Assembly (NCBI GenBank): GCA_016713005.1
Contig: JADJPY010000011.1
Span: 62,001-126,000 of the forward strand
DNA length: 64,000 nt
Direction: 5' to 3'
Source: Ramlibacter sp.
GTDB taxonomy: Bacteria > Pseudomonadota > Gammaproteobacteria > Burkholderiales > Burkholderiaceae_C
In this document: piece by piece, positions 23,516 through 31,800 of the stretch
How positions within the stretch are numbered: the first letter of the stretch is position 1
How the letters are laid out: each line of letters opens with the position of its first letter
Translations under genes and position numbers: made by a program
Notes under the pieces: generated by a model
The model's input: only the letters and a program-made list of their open reading frames with translations
Told to the model about the DNA's origin: nothing
The model's database searches: none

Positions 23516-25231
23516 TTAACTGAACTTGGGCAGGTTGAACTGCGGAGGCACGCCCATGCGCACGTTGATCACCCACTGCTGGGCAATCGACAGGATGTTG
23601 TTCGTGATCCAGTACAGCACCAGCCCCGAGGGGAAGAAGAAGAACATCACGCTGAAGATCAGCGGCATGAACCACATCAGCTTGGCCTGCAGCGGATCCG
23701 GCGGCACCGGGTTCAGTGCGGTTTGCAGCAGTGTCGTGGCCGTCATCACCAGCGGCAGGATGAACAGCGGGTCGGGCGTGGCCAGGTCGCGGATCCACAG
23801 CGCCCAAGGTGCGTTGCGCATCTCCACGCTGGACAACAGCACCCAGTACAGCGCGATGAAGACGGGGATCTGCACCATGATCGGGAAGCACCCGCCCATG
23901 GGGTTGACCTTCTCTTCGCGGTAGATGCGCATCATCTCCTGCTGCATCTGCTGGGGCTTGTCCTTGAGGCGCTCACGCATTTCCATGATGCGCGGGTTGA
24001 TCGCCTTCATCTTGGCCATGCTGGAATAGGCCTTGGCGTTGAGCCAGTAGAAGGCGATTTTCAGCAGCAGCACCAGCGCCACGATGGCCCAGCCCCAGTT
24101 GCCAATGAAGCTGTGCAGCTTTTCAAGCAGCCAGTACAGGGGCTTGGCCAGGATGGTGAGCCATCCGTAGTCCTTGACCAGCTCCAGGCCCGGGTACACC
24201 GCTTCCAGGCGGTGTTCTTCCTGCGGGCCCACGAACAGGCGCGCGTCCACCGCGCGGGTGGCTCCGGCAGCCACCGGCTCCAGCGTGGTCAGCAGGCCTG
24301 CCGAATAGAGGTTGTTGGAGACCTTGCGCATGAACAGCTCGCGCTTGACGCCGTCGGGCAACAGCCAGGCGCTGGCAAAGTAATGCTGCACCATGGCCAC
24401 ATAACCGTCGGGTGAGGTCTTCTCGAAATCGGCCTTGTTCTTCTCGATGTCGCTGAACTCCACCTTCTGGAACTTCTTGAGGCCAGTGAACGCCGCCGGG
24501 CCGGTGAAAGTGGAATAGAACGGCGATTCGTCGCCGGGCTTGTTGCCGTCGCGCACCAGCTGCAGGTACAGCTGCGGGCTCACCGGGGCGCTGCCGGTGT
24601 TGAGCACTTCGTGGCGCACGGCGATGTCGTACGCGCCGCGCTTGAGGGTGTAGGTCTTGACCAGCTTGACCCCGCCGATTTCGGCCGACTCGAAACGCAC
24701 GGACAGCTCGTTCTGCCCGTCGCGCAATGTGCGCTCGCCCGGCGCAACCGCCATGGGCGTCAGGTGCGTGGGGAAGCTGCCGCCCACCAGGCCGGTCTGC
24801 GCCACATAGACACGGTCCGGGTTCTGGTCGAGCAGCGCAAAGCCCTGTTTGGGGTTTGCGGCATCGGCATGCTTGAGCAACTCGGCCCGCACCAGGGCGC
24901 CGCCTTCGGAATCAAACACCAGCTTGAGCACGTCGCTGGTCAGGGTGATGCGTTCGCGCGGGGTGGCCACCGGCGCGGGGGCTGCACCAGTGGCGGGTGC
25001 GGCGGGTGCGGCACCGGGGACGGCACTCACTGCGGCGGGCGTGGCGGCCGCAGGCGGCACCGAAGCCGGCACGGTGGAAGCAGGCGACTGCGGCGCGGTG
25101 GCGGTGGCTTTTTGCGTGCTTTGCGGGAAGAACGTTGCGGGGCGGCCGTTGTGCACCTGCCATTGGTCCCACAACAGGACTATTGAGAAGGCAAAGACCA
25201 CCCAGAGGATGGTTCGGCGGATGTCGTTCAT
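23516..25231 (-). CDS. yidC: Membrane protein insertase YidC
   Basis: A 571-residue insertase. One N-terminal helix (7-22) is followed by an Ala/Pro-rich linker (35-95), the large periplasmic P1 domain (about 95-350), and the conserved five-helix core with NWGWAIVALVLLLKIAFYWLNAKAYSSMAKMKAINPRI and FPIMVQIPVFIALYWVLLSSVEMR. The hydrophilic-groove Arg (AYSSMAKM region) fits the family. It inserts proteins with SecYEG or alone. It overlaps yidD by 4 nt. Confidence 0.97.
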   Translation of the reverse strand: MNDIRRTILWVVFAFSIVLLWDQWQVHNGRPATFFPQSTQKATATAPQSPASTVPASVPPAAATPAAVSAVPGAAPAAPATGAAPAPVATPRERITLTSDVLKLVFDSEGGALVRAELLKHADAANPKQGFALLDQNPDRVYVAQTGLVGGSFPTHLTPMAVAPGERTLRDGQNELSVRFESAEIGGVKLVKTYTLKRGAYDIAVRHEVLNTGSAPVSPQLYLQLVRDGNKPGDESPFYSTFTGPAAFTGLKKFQKVEFSDIEKNKADFEKTSPDGYVAMVQHYFASAWLLPDGVKRELFMRKVSNNLYSAGLLTTLEPVAAGATRAVDARLFVGPQEEHRLEAVYPGLELVKDYGWLTILAKPLYWLLEKLHSFIGNWGWAIVALVLLLKIAFYWLNAKAYSSMAKMKAINPRIMEMRERLKDKPQQMQQEMMRIYREEKVNPMGGCFPIMVQIPVFIALYWVLLSSVEMRNAPWALWIRDLATPDPLFILPLVMTATTLLQTALNPVPPDPLQAKLMWFMPLIFSVMFFFFPSGLVLYWITNNILSIAQQWVINVRMGVPPQFNLPKFS

Positions 25232-25536
25232 GAAGACTTCTTCACAGAGAGGGGGGAAAGGAGCCGCGTAAACAGCCGGGGCGGCGCCGGCGGCACTGGA
25301 TCATGCCCGCCATCGCACCAGGGGTGGCAGCGCACCAGGCGCGCGGCCGTCAGGTAGCCACCCGCCAGGCCACCATGCGTGCGCAGGGCCTCCAGCGAAT
25401 AGGCCGAACAGGTGGGCTCAAAGCGACACGACGAACCCAGCCAGGCCTTGAACAGCAGCCGGTAGCCCTGCACCAGGGCGATCAGGACGCGTGCCAGCAG
25501 GCTGGGGCTATCCGTGGTGTGGGTGCCAGCGCTCAT
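25228..25536 (-). CDS. yidD: Membrane protein insertion efficiency factor YidD
   Basis: A 102-residue UPF0161 protein with the signature YRLLFKAWLGSSCRFEPTCSAYSLEAL, containing the conserved CRFxPTCSxYs block. It is thought to help YidC-dependent insertion. It overlaps both rnpA and yidC by 4 nt. Confidence 0.95.
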   Translation of the reverse strand: MSAGTHTTDSPSLLARVLIALVQGYRLLFKAWLGSSCRFEPTCSAYSLEALRTHGGLAGGYLTAARLVRCHPWCDGGHDPVPPAPPRLFTRLLSPLSVKKSS

Positions 25537-25949
25537 GTGGGGCAGCCCTGCGCAAACAGCAACTGCAGTTCGTCGCGCACCGCGCGCTTGAGCGCGTCCG
25601 AGCTGGCCGATGGGTACACCGCCTTGTCAAAGGGCGCGCGCAGGCGCACCACATGGGCGGCGTGCGGCAGGCGGGGCGCGAACTGGCGGGTCATGTCGTG
25701 GATCTGGCGCCGTATGGCGTTGCGGGTCACGGCGCGGCGGGCCCAGCGCTTGGGCACCAGCGCCCCCATGGAAACCTCGCCCACAACAAACAGGGCCTGA
25801 GATCCGGAAGATTCAGGCCCCGTGTCGGGTGGCGCTGCAGCGGGGGACGCGTCGACTGGCAGCCGGTGCAATGCGAAGTGCGGTGTGCGGGAGACGGTTC
25901 TGGCGGCAAGTACCGCCTGAAACTGGGCCCATGATTGCAACCGCGGCAC
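25533..25949 (-). CDS. rnpA: Ribonuclease P protein component
   Basis: A 138-residue basic protein. The RNR-type signature is MGALVPKRWARRAVTRNAIRRQI, and the N terminus VPRLQSWAQFQAVLAA fits RnpA of Comamonadaceae. A GTG start at 25949 is chosen because it gives the family length and lies 41 nt after rpmH; the much longer open frame upstream would run through rpmH. It assists the RNase P RNA in tRNA 5' maturation. Confidence 0.92.
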   Translation of the reverse strand: MPRLQSWAQFQAVLAARTVSRTPHFALHRLPVDASPAAAPPDTGPESSGSQALFVVGEVSMGALVPKRWARRAVTRNAIRRQIHDMTRQFAPRLPHAAHVVRLRAPFDKAVYPSASSDALKRAVRDELQLLFAQGCPT

Positions 25950-25990
25950 GGCAGGGCCCCTGTTCGCGCGCTGGATGACCGCGCGCGGGA

Positions 25991-26125
25991 TCAGGCGGCC
26001 AGGCGCTTGCGGCCCTTGGCGCGGCGTGCGTTGATCACGGCGCGGCCACCGCGCGTCTTCATGCGGACCAGGAAGCCATGGGTGCGCGCACGGCGCGTCT
26101 TGGAAGGTTGGTAAGTGCGTTTCAT
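25991..26125 (-). CDS. rpmH: 50S ribosomal protein L34
   Basis: A 44-residue protein beginning MKRTYQPSKTRRARTHGF and ending RRAKGRKRLAA, the complete L34 sequence. It heads the rpmH-rnpA-yidD-yidC-mnmE cluster divergently from dnaA. Confidence 0.98.
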   Translation of the reverse strand: MKRTYQPSKTRRARTHGFLVRMKTRGGRAVINARRAKGRKRLAA

Positions 26126-26308
26126 GATCGTTCTCAGGGAAACCCATGATTATCCCCAAAAATCCGAATGCCGGCAAGAATTTAGGTTGATATTTGCCTG
26201 TAACGCTGGAAGGGCAGGACTTTTCCGCGGATTGTGGATAACTGCTTTGACAAACTACAATGCCGGGGCCGGTATTTCTAAAACTATCCACAGAATCCAA
26301 GAAGAAGA
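26126..26308. other. rpmH-dnaA intergenic region with DnaA boxes and dnaA promoter
   Basis: Three DnaA-box-like sites are visible: TTATCCCCA at 26150-26158 (one mismatch), a perfect box on the minus strand at 26233-26241 (TGTGGATAA), and CTATCCACA at 26284-26292 (one mismatch). A likely dnaA promoter has TTGTGG at 26232-26237 and TACAAT at 26256-26261; its -35 overlaps the perfect box, which would allow DnaA autorepression. Confidence 0.6.
26149..26177 (-). promoter_or_regulatory. rpmH promoter overlapping a DnaA-box-like site
   Basis: Minus strand TTGCCG (26177-26172), 17-base spacer, GATAAT (26154-26149). The -10 overlaps the DnaA-box-like TTATCCCCA at 26150-26158. Confidence 0.6.
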
Positions 26309-27697
26309 ATGAGCGAGGGACTCCCGCCACCCATGGCCCACCCACTGTGGCAGGCCTGCCTGGACCAGTTGGCCCAGGAACTGCCCGAGCAGCAGTTCAA
26401 TACCTGGATCAAACCCCTGGTGGTGCAGGTGCCGGACGACCTGTCCAGCGTCACCGTGCTTGTGGCCAACCGCTTCAAGCTGGACTGGGTGCGCACGCAG
26501 TATGCCGCCCGCCTGACCCGCCTTCTGGAGCAGATTTACGGCCAGCCAATACCACTTGAGTTAGTGCTCGCTCCCCGGGAAACCAGCGCGCGCACTTACG
26601 CTACCCCCCAGCCAATGGACCCCGCCAGCCACCCGGAGCCTGCCGGCCTGGGTGACGACGCGCAGTCACCCGCATTTCGCAACCGCATCAACACGGCCCT
26701 CACGTTTGACACCCTGGTGGAAGGCACGGCCAACCGCATGGCGCGGGCCGCGGCCATGCATGTGGCGGGCACGCCGGGGCAGTTGTACAACCCGCTGTTC
26801 ATCTATGGCGGGGTCGGCCTGGGCAAGACCCACCTGGTCCACGCGGTGGGCAACAAACTGCTGGCGGACCGGCCGGACGCCAAAGTTCTCTACATCCACG
26901 CCGAACAGTTTGTGTCGGATGTGGTTAAGGCCTACCAGCGCAAGACCTTTGACGAGTTCAAGGAGCGGTACCACAGCCTGGACCTGCTGCTGATCGACGA
27001 CGTGCAGTTCTTTGCCAACAAGGACCGCACGCAGGAAGAGTTCTTCAACGCCTTTGAAGCCCTGCTGGCCAAAAAGAGCCATATCGTGATGACTTCCGAC
27101 ACCTACCCCAAGGGGCTGGCGGACATTCACGAGCGGCTGATTTCGCGCTTTGACTCCGGCCTGACGGTGGCCATCGAGCCACCCGAGCTGGAAATGCGCG
27201 TGGCCATCCTGATCAACAAGTCGCGTGCCGAAGGCACCGAAATGCCCGAGGAAGTGGCCTTCTTCGTGGCCAAGAACGTGCGCTCCAACGTGCGCGAGCT
27301 CGAAGGCGCGCTGCGCAAGATCCTGGCGTACAGCCGCTTCAACCAGAAGGACATCTCCATCCAGCTGGCCCGCGACGCCTTGCGCGACCTGCTGTCCATC
27401 CAGAACCGCCAGATCAGCGTCGAGAACATCCAGAAGACGGTGGCCGACTACTACAAGATCAAGGTAGCCGACATGTACAGCAAGAAGCGCCCGGCCAGCA
27501 TTGCCCGGCCGCGCCAGATTGCCATGTACCTGGCCAAGGAACTGACACAAAAGAGCCTGCCCGAGATCGGCGAGCTGTTTGGCGGGCGCGACCACACCAC
27601 CGTGCTGCACGCGGTGCGCAAGATCGGCGGCGAGCGCCAGCAACTGACCGAGCTGAACCAGCAACTGCACGTGCTGGAACAGACCCTGAAGGGATGA
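26309..27697 (+). CDS. dnaA: Chromosomal replication initiator DnaA
   Basis: A 462-residue initiator. Domain I spans residues 1-90, with a linker to about 120. The AAA+ Walker A is GGVGLGKTH (about 167-175) and Walker B is LLLIDDVQFF. The box VII/arginine-finger region is HERLISRFDSGL, and the domain IV DNA-binding signature is FGGRDHTTVLHAVRKI. It binds DnaA boxes on both sides of its own gene. No strong SD precedes the ATG (GAAGAAGA). Confidence 0.98.
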   Translation: MSEGLPPPMAHPLWQACLDQLAQELPEQQFNTWIKPLVVQVPDDLSSVTVLVANRFKLDWVRTQYAARLTRLLEQIYGQPIPLELVLAPRETSARTYATPQPMDPASHPEPAGLGDDAQSPAFRNRINTALTFDTLVEGTANRMARAAAMHVAGTPGQLYNPLFIYGGVGLGKTHLVHAVGNKLLADRPDAKVLYIHAEQFVSDVVKAYQRKTFDEFKERYHSLDLLLIDDVQFFANKDRTQEEFFNAFEALLAKKSHIVMTSDTYPKGLADIHERLISRFDSGLTVAIEPPELEMRVAILINKSRAEGTEMPEEVAFFVAKNVRSNVRELEGALRKILAYSRFNQKDISIQLARDALRDLLSIQNRQISVENIQKTVADYYKIKVADMYSKKRPASIARPRQIAMYLAKELTQKSLPEIGELFGGRDHTTVLHAVRKIGGERQQLTELNQQLHVLEQTLKG

Positions 27698-27951
27698 AGC
27701 GATGACGCCACAAATCCCGAAAAGGACAACTCTGGGGACAGTTCCGGCACAAGCCGGCAGTTATCCACAGCACATGGGCAAAACCCAAAGTTATCCCTTT
27801 TGGCGGTACAGCTCGGAAGCAGGGGTACGCACAGGGTTTCAAATGGCCCAAGTACTTGATAAAAAAGGCGAAAATGCCTCTTTCCACAGGTCAGGCCTGC
27901 CCTTATCTGCTACTACTAATTTGAAATAGAGAAAATAAAGAAGAGGTTGAC
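27698..27951. other. dnaA-dnaN intergenic region, probable oriC part
   Basis: This 254-bp non-coding stretch carries a perfect DnaA box TTATCCACA at 27761-27769, weaker boxes TTATCCCTT at 27791-27799 and CTTTCCACA at 27880-27888, and an AT-rich tract at about 27901-27945 that could act as an unwinding element. This is the usual oriC site in many bacteria, but GC skew would be needed to prove the origin. Confidence 0.55.
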
Positions 27952-29058
27952 ATGATCGTCCTGAAGGCAACTCAAGACAAAGTCCTCGCAGTGCTGCAGT
28001 CGGTGGCCGGAATCGTGGAGCGTCGGCACACATTGCCCATCCTGGCCAACGTGCTGATCCGCAAGACGGGCAGCCAGCTGCAGCTGACCACCAGCGACCT
28101 TGAGATCCAGATCCGCACCACGGCCGAGCTCGACGGCGATGCCGGCAGCTTCACCACCACGGTGGGCGCGCGCAAGCTCATCGACATCCTGCGCACCATG
28201 CCGTCCGACCAGACGGTGAGCCTTGAGTCCCAGCAGGCCAAGCTGGTCCTCAAAGGCGGCAAGAGCAAGTTCACGCTGCAGACGCTGCCCGCCGAAGACT
28301 TCCCCCTGGTGCAGGAAGCAGCCAGCTTCGGCCCGAGCTTCAGCGTGCCGCAAAAGACGCTGAAAGACCTGCTCAACCAGGTCAGCTTTGCGATGGCGGT
28401 GCACGACATCCGCTACTACCTCAACGGCATCCTGTTTGTGGCCGAAGGCAAGCAACTGAGCCTGGTGGCCACGGACGGGCATCGCCTGGCGTTTGCGTCG
28501 TCGACGCTGGATGTCGAAGTGCCCAAGCAGGAGGTGATCCTGCCGCGCAAGACGGTGCTGGAACTGCAGCGCCTGCTGAGCGACTCCGAGGGCAGCATCG
28601 AGATGCAGTTCGCCACCAACCAGGCCAAGTTCAGCTTTGACGGCATGGAGTTCGTCACCAAGCTGGTGGAAGGCAAGTTCCCGGATTACAACCGCGTCAT
28701 CCCCAAGAACCACAAGAACAGCGTGACGCTGGGCCGCGTGCCGCTGCTGGCCAGCCTGCAGCGCACCGCCATCCTGACGAGCGAGAAGTTCAAGGGTGTT
28801 CGCCTCAACTTCGAGCCCGGCACGCTGCGCATTGCCAGCAACAACGCCGAGCAGGAAGAGGCCGTGGACGAACTCGATATCGACTACGCCGGCGACGAGA
28901 TCGAAGTCGGCTTCAACGTGACCTACCTGATCGACGCACTGTCCAACATGGAGCAGGAGATGGTCCGCGTGGACCTGGCGGATGCCAACAGCTCGGCGCT
29001 GTTTACCGTACCCGACAACGCCAGCTTCAAGTACGTGGTGATGCCGATGCGGATCTGA
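27952..29058 (+). CDS. dnaN: DNA polymerase III beta sliding clamp
   Basis: A 368-residue three-domain clamp. The start MIVLKATQDKVLAVLQSVAGIVERRHTLPIL and the end FKYVVMPMRI are typical. AGAGG precedes the ATG. It tethers replicative polymerase to DNA. It lies between dnaA and gyrB in the conserved origin order. Confidence 0.98.
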   Translation: MIVLKATQDKVLAVLQSVAGIVERRHTLPILANVLIRKTGSQLQLTTSDLEIQIRTTAELDGDAGSFTTTVGARKLIDILRTMPSDQTVSLESQQAKLVLKGGKSKFTLQTLPAEDFPLVQEAASFGPSFSVPQKTLKDLLNQVSFAMAVHDIRYYLNGILFVAEGKQLSLVATDGHRLAFASSTLDVEVPKQEVILPRKTVLELQRLLSDSEGSIEMQFATNQAKFSFDGMEFVTKLVEGKFPDYNRVIPKNHKNSVTLGRVPLLASLQRTAILTSEKFKGVRLNFEPGTLRIASNNAEQEEAVDELDIDYAGDEIEVGFNVTYLIDALSNMEQEMVRVDLADANSSALFTVPDNASFKYVVMPMRI

Positions 29059-29070
29059 GTGTGACTTCGT

Positions 29071-29157
29071 CCCCGCGCAGGCGGGGAGCCTGAACAGACC
29101 CGCGGGCCACCGCGGGTTTGGTCATTAAAGAGTGTGTGAAACCGGGCTCCAGCCCGG
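29071..29157 (+). terminator. Three hairpins between dnaN and gyrB
   Basis: Stems CCCCGC/GCGGGG (29071-29086), ACCCGCGG/CCGCGGGT (29098-29117, followed by a short TTT) and CCGGGCT/AGCCCGG (29142-29157) fill this 114-bp gap. The middle one is the likeliest terminator, though its T run is short; the last lies 15 nt before the gyrB start. Confidence 0.45.
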
Positions 29158-29172
29158 AAAAAGAAGAGCGAT

Positions 29173-31791
29173 ATGTCTGAACAAAACGCAGTGAATACCG
29201 GAGCCGCAGGCGAGGAAAGCTCCAATTTCCAGCCCAGGATCGACGCCCACCAGGCCGGCGCGAGCGAAGGCTATGGCGAGGGCTCCATCCAGATCCTGGA
29301 AGGGCTGGAAGCCGTGCGCAAACGCCCTGGCATGTACATCGGCGACACATCCGACGGCACGGGCCTGCACCACCTGGTGTTCGAGGTGGTGGACAACTCG
29401 ATCGACGAATCGCTGGCCGGCCACTGCGACGACATCGTCGTCACCATCCATTCGGACAACTCCATCAGTGTGGTGGACAACGGCCGCGGCATCCCCACCG
29501 GCGTCAAGATGGACGACAAGCACGAGCCCAAGCGCAGCGCGGCCGAGATCGCGCTGACCGAGCTGCACGCGGGCGGCAAGTTCAACCAGAACAGCTACAA
29601 GGTGTCTGGCGGCCTGCACGGCGTGGGCGTGAGCTGCGTCAACGCGCTCTCCAAATGGCTGCGCCTGACGGTGCGCCGCGAAGGCAAGGTGCACCAGCTG
29701 GAGTTTGCCAAGGGCTTTGTGCAAAACCGCCTGCTCAGCCAGGCCGGTGGCGTTGAAGTCTCACCGATGAAGGTGACAGGCGACACCGAGAAGCGCGGCA
29801 CCGAGGTGCACTTTCTGCCCGATACGGACATCTTCAAGGAAAACAACGATTTCCACTACGAGATCCTGTCCAAGCGGCTGCGCGAGCTGAGCTTCCTGAA
29901 CAACGGCGTGCGCATCCGCCTGATCGACGAGCGCAGCGGCAAGGAGGACGACTTTGCCGGCGCCGGCGGCGTCAAGGGCTTTGTGGAGTTCATCAACAAG
30001 GGCAAGTCTGTCCTGCACCCCAATGTGTTCCACGCCAGCGGCGACCGCCAGAGCGACCAGGGCACCAATATCGGCGTGGAAGTGGCCATGCAGTGGAACA
30101 GCGGCTACAACGAGAGCGTGCTGTGCTTCACCAACAACATCCCGCAGCGGGATGGCGGCACCCACCTGACCGGCCTGCGCGCGGCCATGACGCGCGTGAT
30201 CGGCAAGTACATCGAACAGAACGACCTGGCCAAGAAGGCCAAGGTCGAGGTGACCGGCGACGACATGCGCGAAGGCCTGTGCTGCGTGCTCAGCGTCAAG
30301 GTGCCCGAGCCCAAGTTCTCCAGCCAGACCAAGGACAAGCTGGTGAGCAGCGAAGTGCGCGGCCCGGTGGAAGACATCGTGGGCAAGCTGCTGGCCGACT
30401 ACCTGGAAGAGCGCCCCAACGACGCCAAGATCATCTGCGGCAAGATTGTTGAGGCCGCCCGCGCCCGCGAGGCCGCGCGCAAGGCACGCGAGATGACGCG
30501 CCGCAAGGGCGTGCTGGACGGCATGGGCCTGCCCGGCAAGCTGGCCGACTGCCAGGAGAAAGACCCGGCGATGTGCGAGATCTACATCGTCGAGGGCGAC
30601 TCCGCCGGTGGCAGCGCCAAGCAGGGCCGCGACCGCAAGTTCCAGGCGATCCTGCCCCTGCGCGGCAAAATTTTGAATGTGGAGAAAGCCCGCTACGAGA
30701 AGCTGCTGACCAGCAACGAAATCTTGACGCTCATCACCGCGCTGGGCACCGGCATCGGCAAGGCCGGCGCCACGGCCGACGGCAAGAGCGGTGCGGATGA
30801 CTTCAATGTGGACAAGCTGCGCTACCACCGCATCATCATCATGACCGACGCCGACGTGGACGGCGCGCACATCCGCACGCTGCTGCTGACCTTCTTTTAC
30901 CGGCAGATGCCCGAGCTGGTGGAGCGCGGGCACATCTACATTGCCCAGCCGCCGCTGTACAAGGTCAAGGCCGGCAAGGAAGAGCTGTACCTCAAGGACG
31001 CGGGCGCGCTGGACGGCTTTTTGCTGCGCATTGCGCTCAACGGCGCCACCGTGCATACCGGGCAGTCGCCCGATGGCTCCGCAGCGGCGCAAGAGCTGAG
31101 CGGCGACACCCTGGCCGAGCTTGCGCGCAAGCACCAGCTGGCCGAAAGCGTGATCGCGCGGCTAAGCGGCTTCATGGACCGCGAGGCGCTGCGCGCCATA
31201 GCGGATGGCGTGTCGCTGAACCTGGACACCGTGGCCGGGGCCGAGGCCAGTGCCGTGGCGCTGCAGGCCAAGCTGCGCGAGCTGGCCACCAGCGGCGCCC
31301 CGGCCGAGGTGGCCGGCGAGTTTGACGCGCGCACCGACAAACCCATCTTGCGCATCAGCCGCCGCCACCACGGCAACATCAAGAGCAGCGTCATCACGCA
31401 GGACTTTGTGCACGGCGCCGACTACGCCGCGCTGGCCGAGGCGGCCAACACCTTCCGCGGGCTGCTGGGCGAGGGCGCCCGCGTGACCCGCGGCGAAGGC
31501 GAGAAGCAGAAAGAAGAAAAGGTGGGTGATTTCCGCCAGGCCATGCACTGGCTGATCGGCCAGGCCGAGAACGCCACCAGCCGCCAGCGCTACAAGGGGC
31601 TGGGCGAGATGAACCCCGCCCAGCTGTGGGAGACCACCATGGACCCGCAGGTGCGCCGCCTGCTGCGCGTGCAGATTGACGACGCCATCGAGGCCGACCG
31701 CGTCTTCACCATGCTGATGGGCGACGAGGTGGAGCCGCGGCGCGAGTTCATCGAGACGAATGCGCTTAGGGCGGCGAATATTGACGTTTGA
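29173..31791 (+). CDS. gyrB: DNA gyrase subunit B
   Basis: An 872-residue type IIA topoisomerase subunit. The GHKL ATPase region has EVVDNSIDE (Bergerat Asn) and DNGRGIPTG. The TOPRIM Glu is in EGDSAGG, and the metal Asps are in DADVDGAHIRTLLLTFFYR. The C terminus is typical (RRLLRVQIDDAIEADRVFTMLMGDEVEPRREFIE). It is longer than the E. coli protein because of an extra stretch around residues 610-730, as in other betaproteobacteria. Confidence 0.97.
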   Translation: MSEQNAVNTGAAGEESSNFQPRIDAHQAGASEGYGEGSIQILEGLEAVRKRPGMYIGDTSDGTGLHHLVFEVVDNSIDESLAGHCDDIVVTIHSDNSISVVDNGRGIPTGVKMDDKHEPKRSAAEIALTELHAGGKFNQNSYKVSGGLHGVGVSCVNALSKWLRLTVRREGKVHQLEFAKGFVQNRLLSQAGGVEVSPMKVTGDTEKRGTEVHFLPDTDIFKENNDFHYEILSKRLRELSFLNNGVRIRLIDERSGKEDDFAGAGGVKGFVEFINKGKSVLHPNVFHASGDRQSDQGTNIGVEVAMQWNSGYNESVLCFTNNIPQRDGGTHLTGLRAAMTRVIGKYIEQNDLAKKAKVEVTGDDMREGLCCVLSVKVPEPKFSSQTKDKLVSSEVRGPVEDIVGKLLADYLEERPNDAKIICGKIVEAARAREAARKAREMTRRKGVLDGMGLPGKLADCQEKDPAMCEIYIVEGDSAGGSAKQGRDRKFQAILPLRGKILNVEKARYEKLLTSNEILTLITALGTGIGKAGATADGKSGADDFNVDKLRYHRIIIMTDADVDGAHIRTLLLTFFYRQMPELVERGHIYIAQPPLYKVKAGKEELYLKDAGALDGFLLRIALNGATVHTGQSPDGSAAAQELSGDTLAELARKHQLAESVIARLSGFMDREALRAIADGVSLNLDTVAGAEASAVALQAKLRELATSGAPAEVAGEFDARTDKPILRISRRHHGNIKSSVITQDFVHGADYAALAEAANTFRGLLGEGARVTRGEGEKQKEEKVGDFRQAMHWLIGQAENATSRQRYKGLGEMNPAQLWETTMDPQVRRLLRVQIDDAIEADRVFTMLMGDEVEPRREFIETNALRAANIDV

Positions 31792-31800
31792 TCAACAGCA

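Noticed and set aside
25950..26345. Upstream extension of rnpA
   Set aside because: It would read across rpmH in another frame and into dnaA; the GTG at 25949 gives the family length.
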